A stretch of DNA of 64,000 bases from Lederbergia wuyishanensis (GTDB lineage: Bacteria > Bacillota > Bacilli > Bacillales > Bacillaceae_C): the NCBI RefSeq assembly GCF_022900255.1, contig NZ_JALIRM010000008.1, forward strand, positions 1 through 64,000. Direction: 5' to 3'. Shown here one piece after another: positions 63,052 through 64,000 of the stretch (position 1 is the stretch's first letter; the number at the start of each line of letters is the position of its first letter). The notes beneath the pieces are model-generated. The model saw only the letters and a program-made list of their open reading frames with translations, made no database searches and was not told the origin of the DNA. The translations under genes were made by a program, and so were the position numbers.

Positions 63052-64000
63052 TGGCTCAAAGAAACCTGTTAATTCGCGGCGGTGCTGATTTCAGTGGAAT
63101 GCGTAAAGAATTAGCAAGATCTCAGCAAAACTTAAATAACTTTAAATCGAATGTAAAAGGCATAATGGGGAAAATAGGAGCAGCTCTTGCTACCATTGGA
63201 ATTGGCAAGTTTGTAAAAGATAGTATGATGGCTGCTAGCGACTTGGAAAGTGCATTTAAAGGGTTGGAAAGTATTTTAGTTGGTCAGGGACGGAACTTTG
63301 CAAAAGCAAAGGGGTTTATTGATGACTATATAGAAGATGGACTTGTCCCTCTTACTAATGCTGTAACCGCATATAAAAATCTAGCGGCGCGTGGGTATAA
63401 CGATGAGCAAATACAGTCTGTCATGAACCGCTTAAAAGACGCAGCTTCTTTTGGTAGACAAGCTTCATACTCACTTGGTGAAGCCGTTAGTTCAGCTACT
63501 GAAGGTTTAAAAAATGAAAATAGTATTCTAGTCGATAACGCCGGGGTAACCAAGAACGTAGCAAAGATGTGGGAAGAATACGCTCGTTCTATTGGGAAAA
63601 CATCTAATCAGCTAACTCAACAAGAAAAAATCCAAGCAGAAGTTAATGGGATTATCCAAGAGACTCAATGGCAAGTAGGAGATGCAGCAAAATACACTGA
63701 CACATTTGCAGGGAAATTAGCAGCATTAACACGAACCTTTAATGATATTCGCGTTAATATAGGACAAGCTTTTATTCCTCTTGCCACTACTGTTATGCCC
63801 TTGTTGCAGAACTTTGCGAACTCCTTATTAAGAGTCACATCTGTTGTTTCTCAATTCATGCAAGCTCTTTTCGGGAAATCTATTAAAACTCAAAGTTCTC
63901 AAGTAAAAGTTACTAATCAGCAAGTTGCAGCAACAAAACAGCAAACTGGAGCCGTTGGGGGATTAGGAAAAGCTTATAAAAAAGCTGGTAAAGAAGCAAC
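63051..64000 (+). CDS. Tape measure protein, N-terminal part (cut by window end)
   Basis: Open to the window end, at least 316 residues. Starts MAQRNLLIRGGADFSGMRKELARSQQ, then a coiled coil and hydrophobic helix MGKIGAALATIGIGKFV and the TMP_core-like region DLESAFKGLESILVGQ...FIDDYIEDGLVPLTNAVTAYKNLAARGYND and TFAGKLAALTRTFNDIRVNIGQAFIPLAT. It sets tail length. The ATG overlaps the gpGT stop (TAATG) with GAGGAGGTGA upstream. Confidence 0.95.
   Translation, partial: MAQRNLLIRGGADFSGMRKELARSQQNLNNFKSNVKGIMGKIGAALATIGIGKFVKDSMMAASDLESAFKGLESILVGQGRNFAKAKGFIDDYIEDGLVPLTNAVTAYKNLAARGYNDEQIQSVMNRLKDAASFGRQASYSLGEAVSSATEGLKNENSILVDNAGVTKNVAKMWEEYARSIGKTSNQLTQQEKIQAEVNGIIQETQWQVGDAAKYTDTFAGKLAALTRTFNDIRVNIGQAFIPLATTVMPLLQNFANSLLRVTSVVSQFMQALFGKSIKTQSSQVKVTNQQVAATKQQTGAVGGLGKAYKKAGKEA

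Overview
The window looks like a low-GC Gram-positive chromosome of the order Bacillales (Bacillaceae or Planococcaceae type). It has AT-rich codons, strong AGGAGG/GAGGTGA ribosome sites, frequent GTG/TTG starts, hairpin-T terminators, and dgkB, rlmCD, opuA/gbsR and xpt-pbuX genes that resemble their Bacillus counterparts. Nothing was searched against a database; all names come from motif and family recognition.

1-38,200 is host chromosome. It opens with a 52-bp tandem repeat, then dgkB, a ThuA-like protein, a Fur-box-controlled siderophore-binding lipoprotein, a sirtuin and a HAD phosphatase. The opuAA-opuAB-opuAC glycine betaine uptake operon follows on the minus strand, with a divergent gbsR-type regulator and a dyad operator between them. 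Next come a CPF-motif protein, a Gfo/Idh/MocA oxidoreductase and rlmCD. The rlmCD 3' end starts a variable island (about 12.9-18.3 kb) holding palindromic repeats, an orphan P-loop ATPase fused to a cold-shock-like domain, a decayed serine recombinase and an M3 oligopeptidase. The island is closed by a 45-nt near-copy of the rlmCD tail. Then come small stress or metabolic genes, a guanine-riboswitch-controlled xpt-pbuX operon and a large Rieske protein.

27-36 kb holds a duplicated cassette. Each copy encodes a predicted ECF sigma factor fused in one chain to a zinc-binding anti-sigma domain, one membrane span and an extracellular DUF4179-like sensor, followed by a tiny membrane/coiled-coil protein. 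A UPF1-like helicase with a possible PLD-like tail lies between the copies. This is the best candidate for a less described system.

38.24 kb to the window end is the left part of a temperate siphovirus prophage, inserted by a large serine integrase into a membrane permease gene whose C-terminal 52 codons remain at the boundary. Its order is integrase, XRE protein, CI/S24 repressor, operator region, Cro-like protein, small early genes, a replication/recombination block, an iteron-plus-AT-rich region that could be a replication origin, and an ArpU/DUF1492-like regulator. The replication block comprises a SNF2-like helicase, a DUF1351 protein, a VRR-NUC nuclease, a nuclease fused to a Sak4-like ATPase, a DUF669 protein, a compact B-type polymerase, a MazG-like protein and a D5 primase-helicase. 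After these come a lipoprotein moron, HNH endonuclease, candidate cos site, terminases, HK97-type portal/protease/capsid, connector and tail genes, tail chaperones gpG/gpGT with a clear -1 slippery heptamer, and the start of the tape measure gene, which runs off the window.
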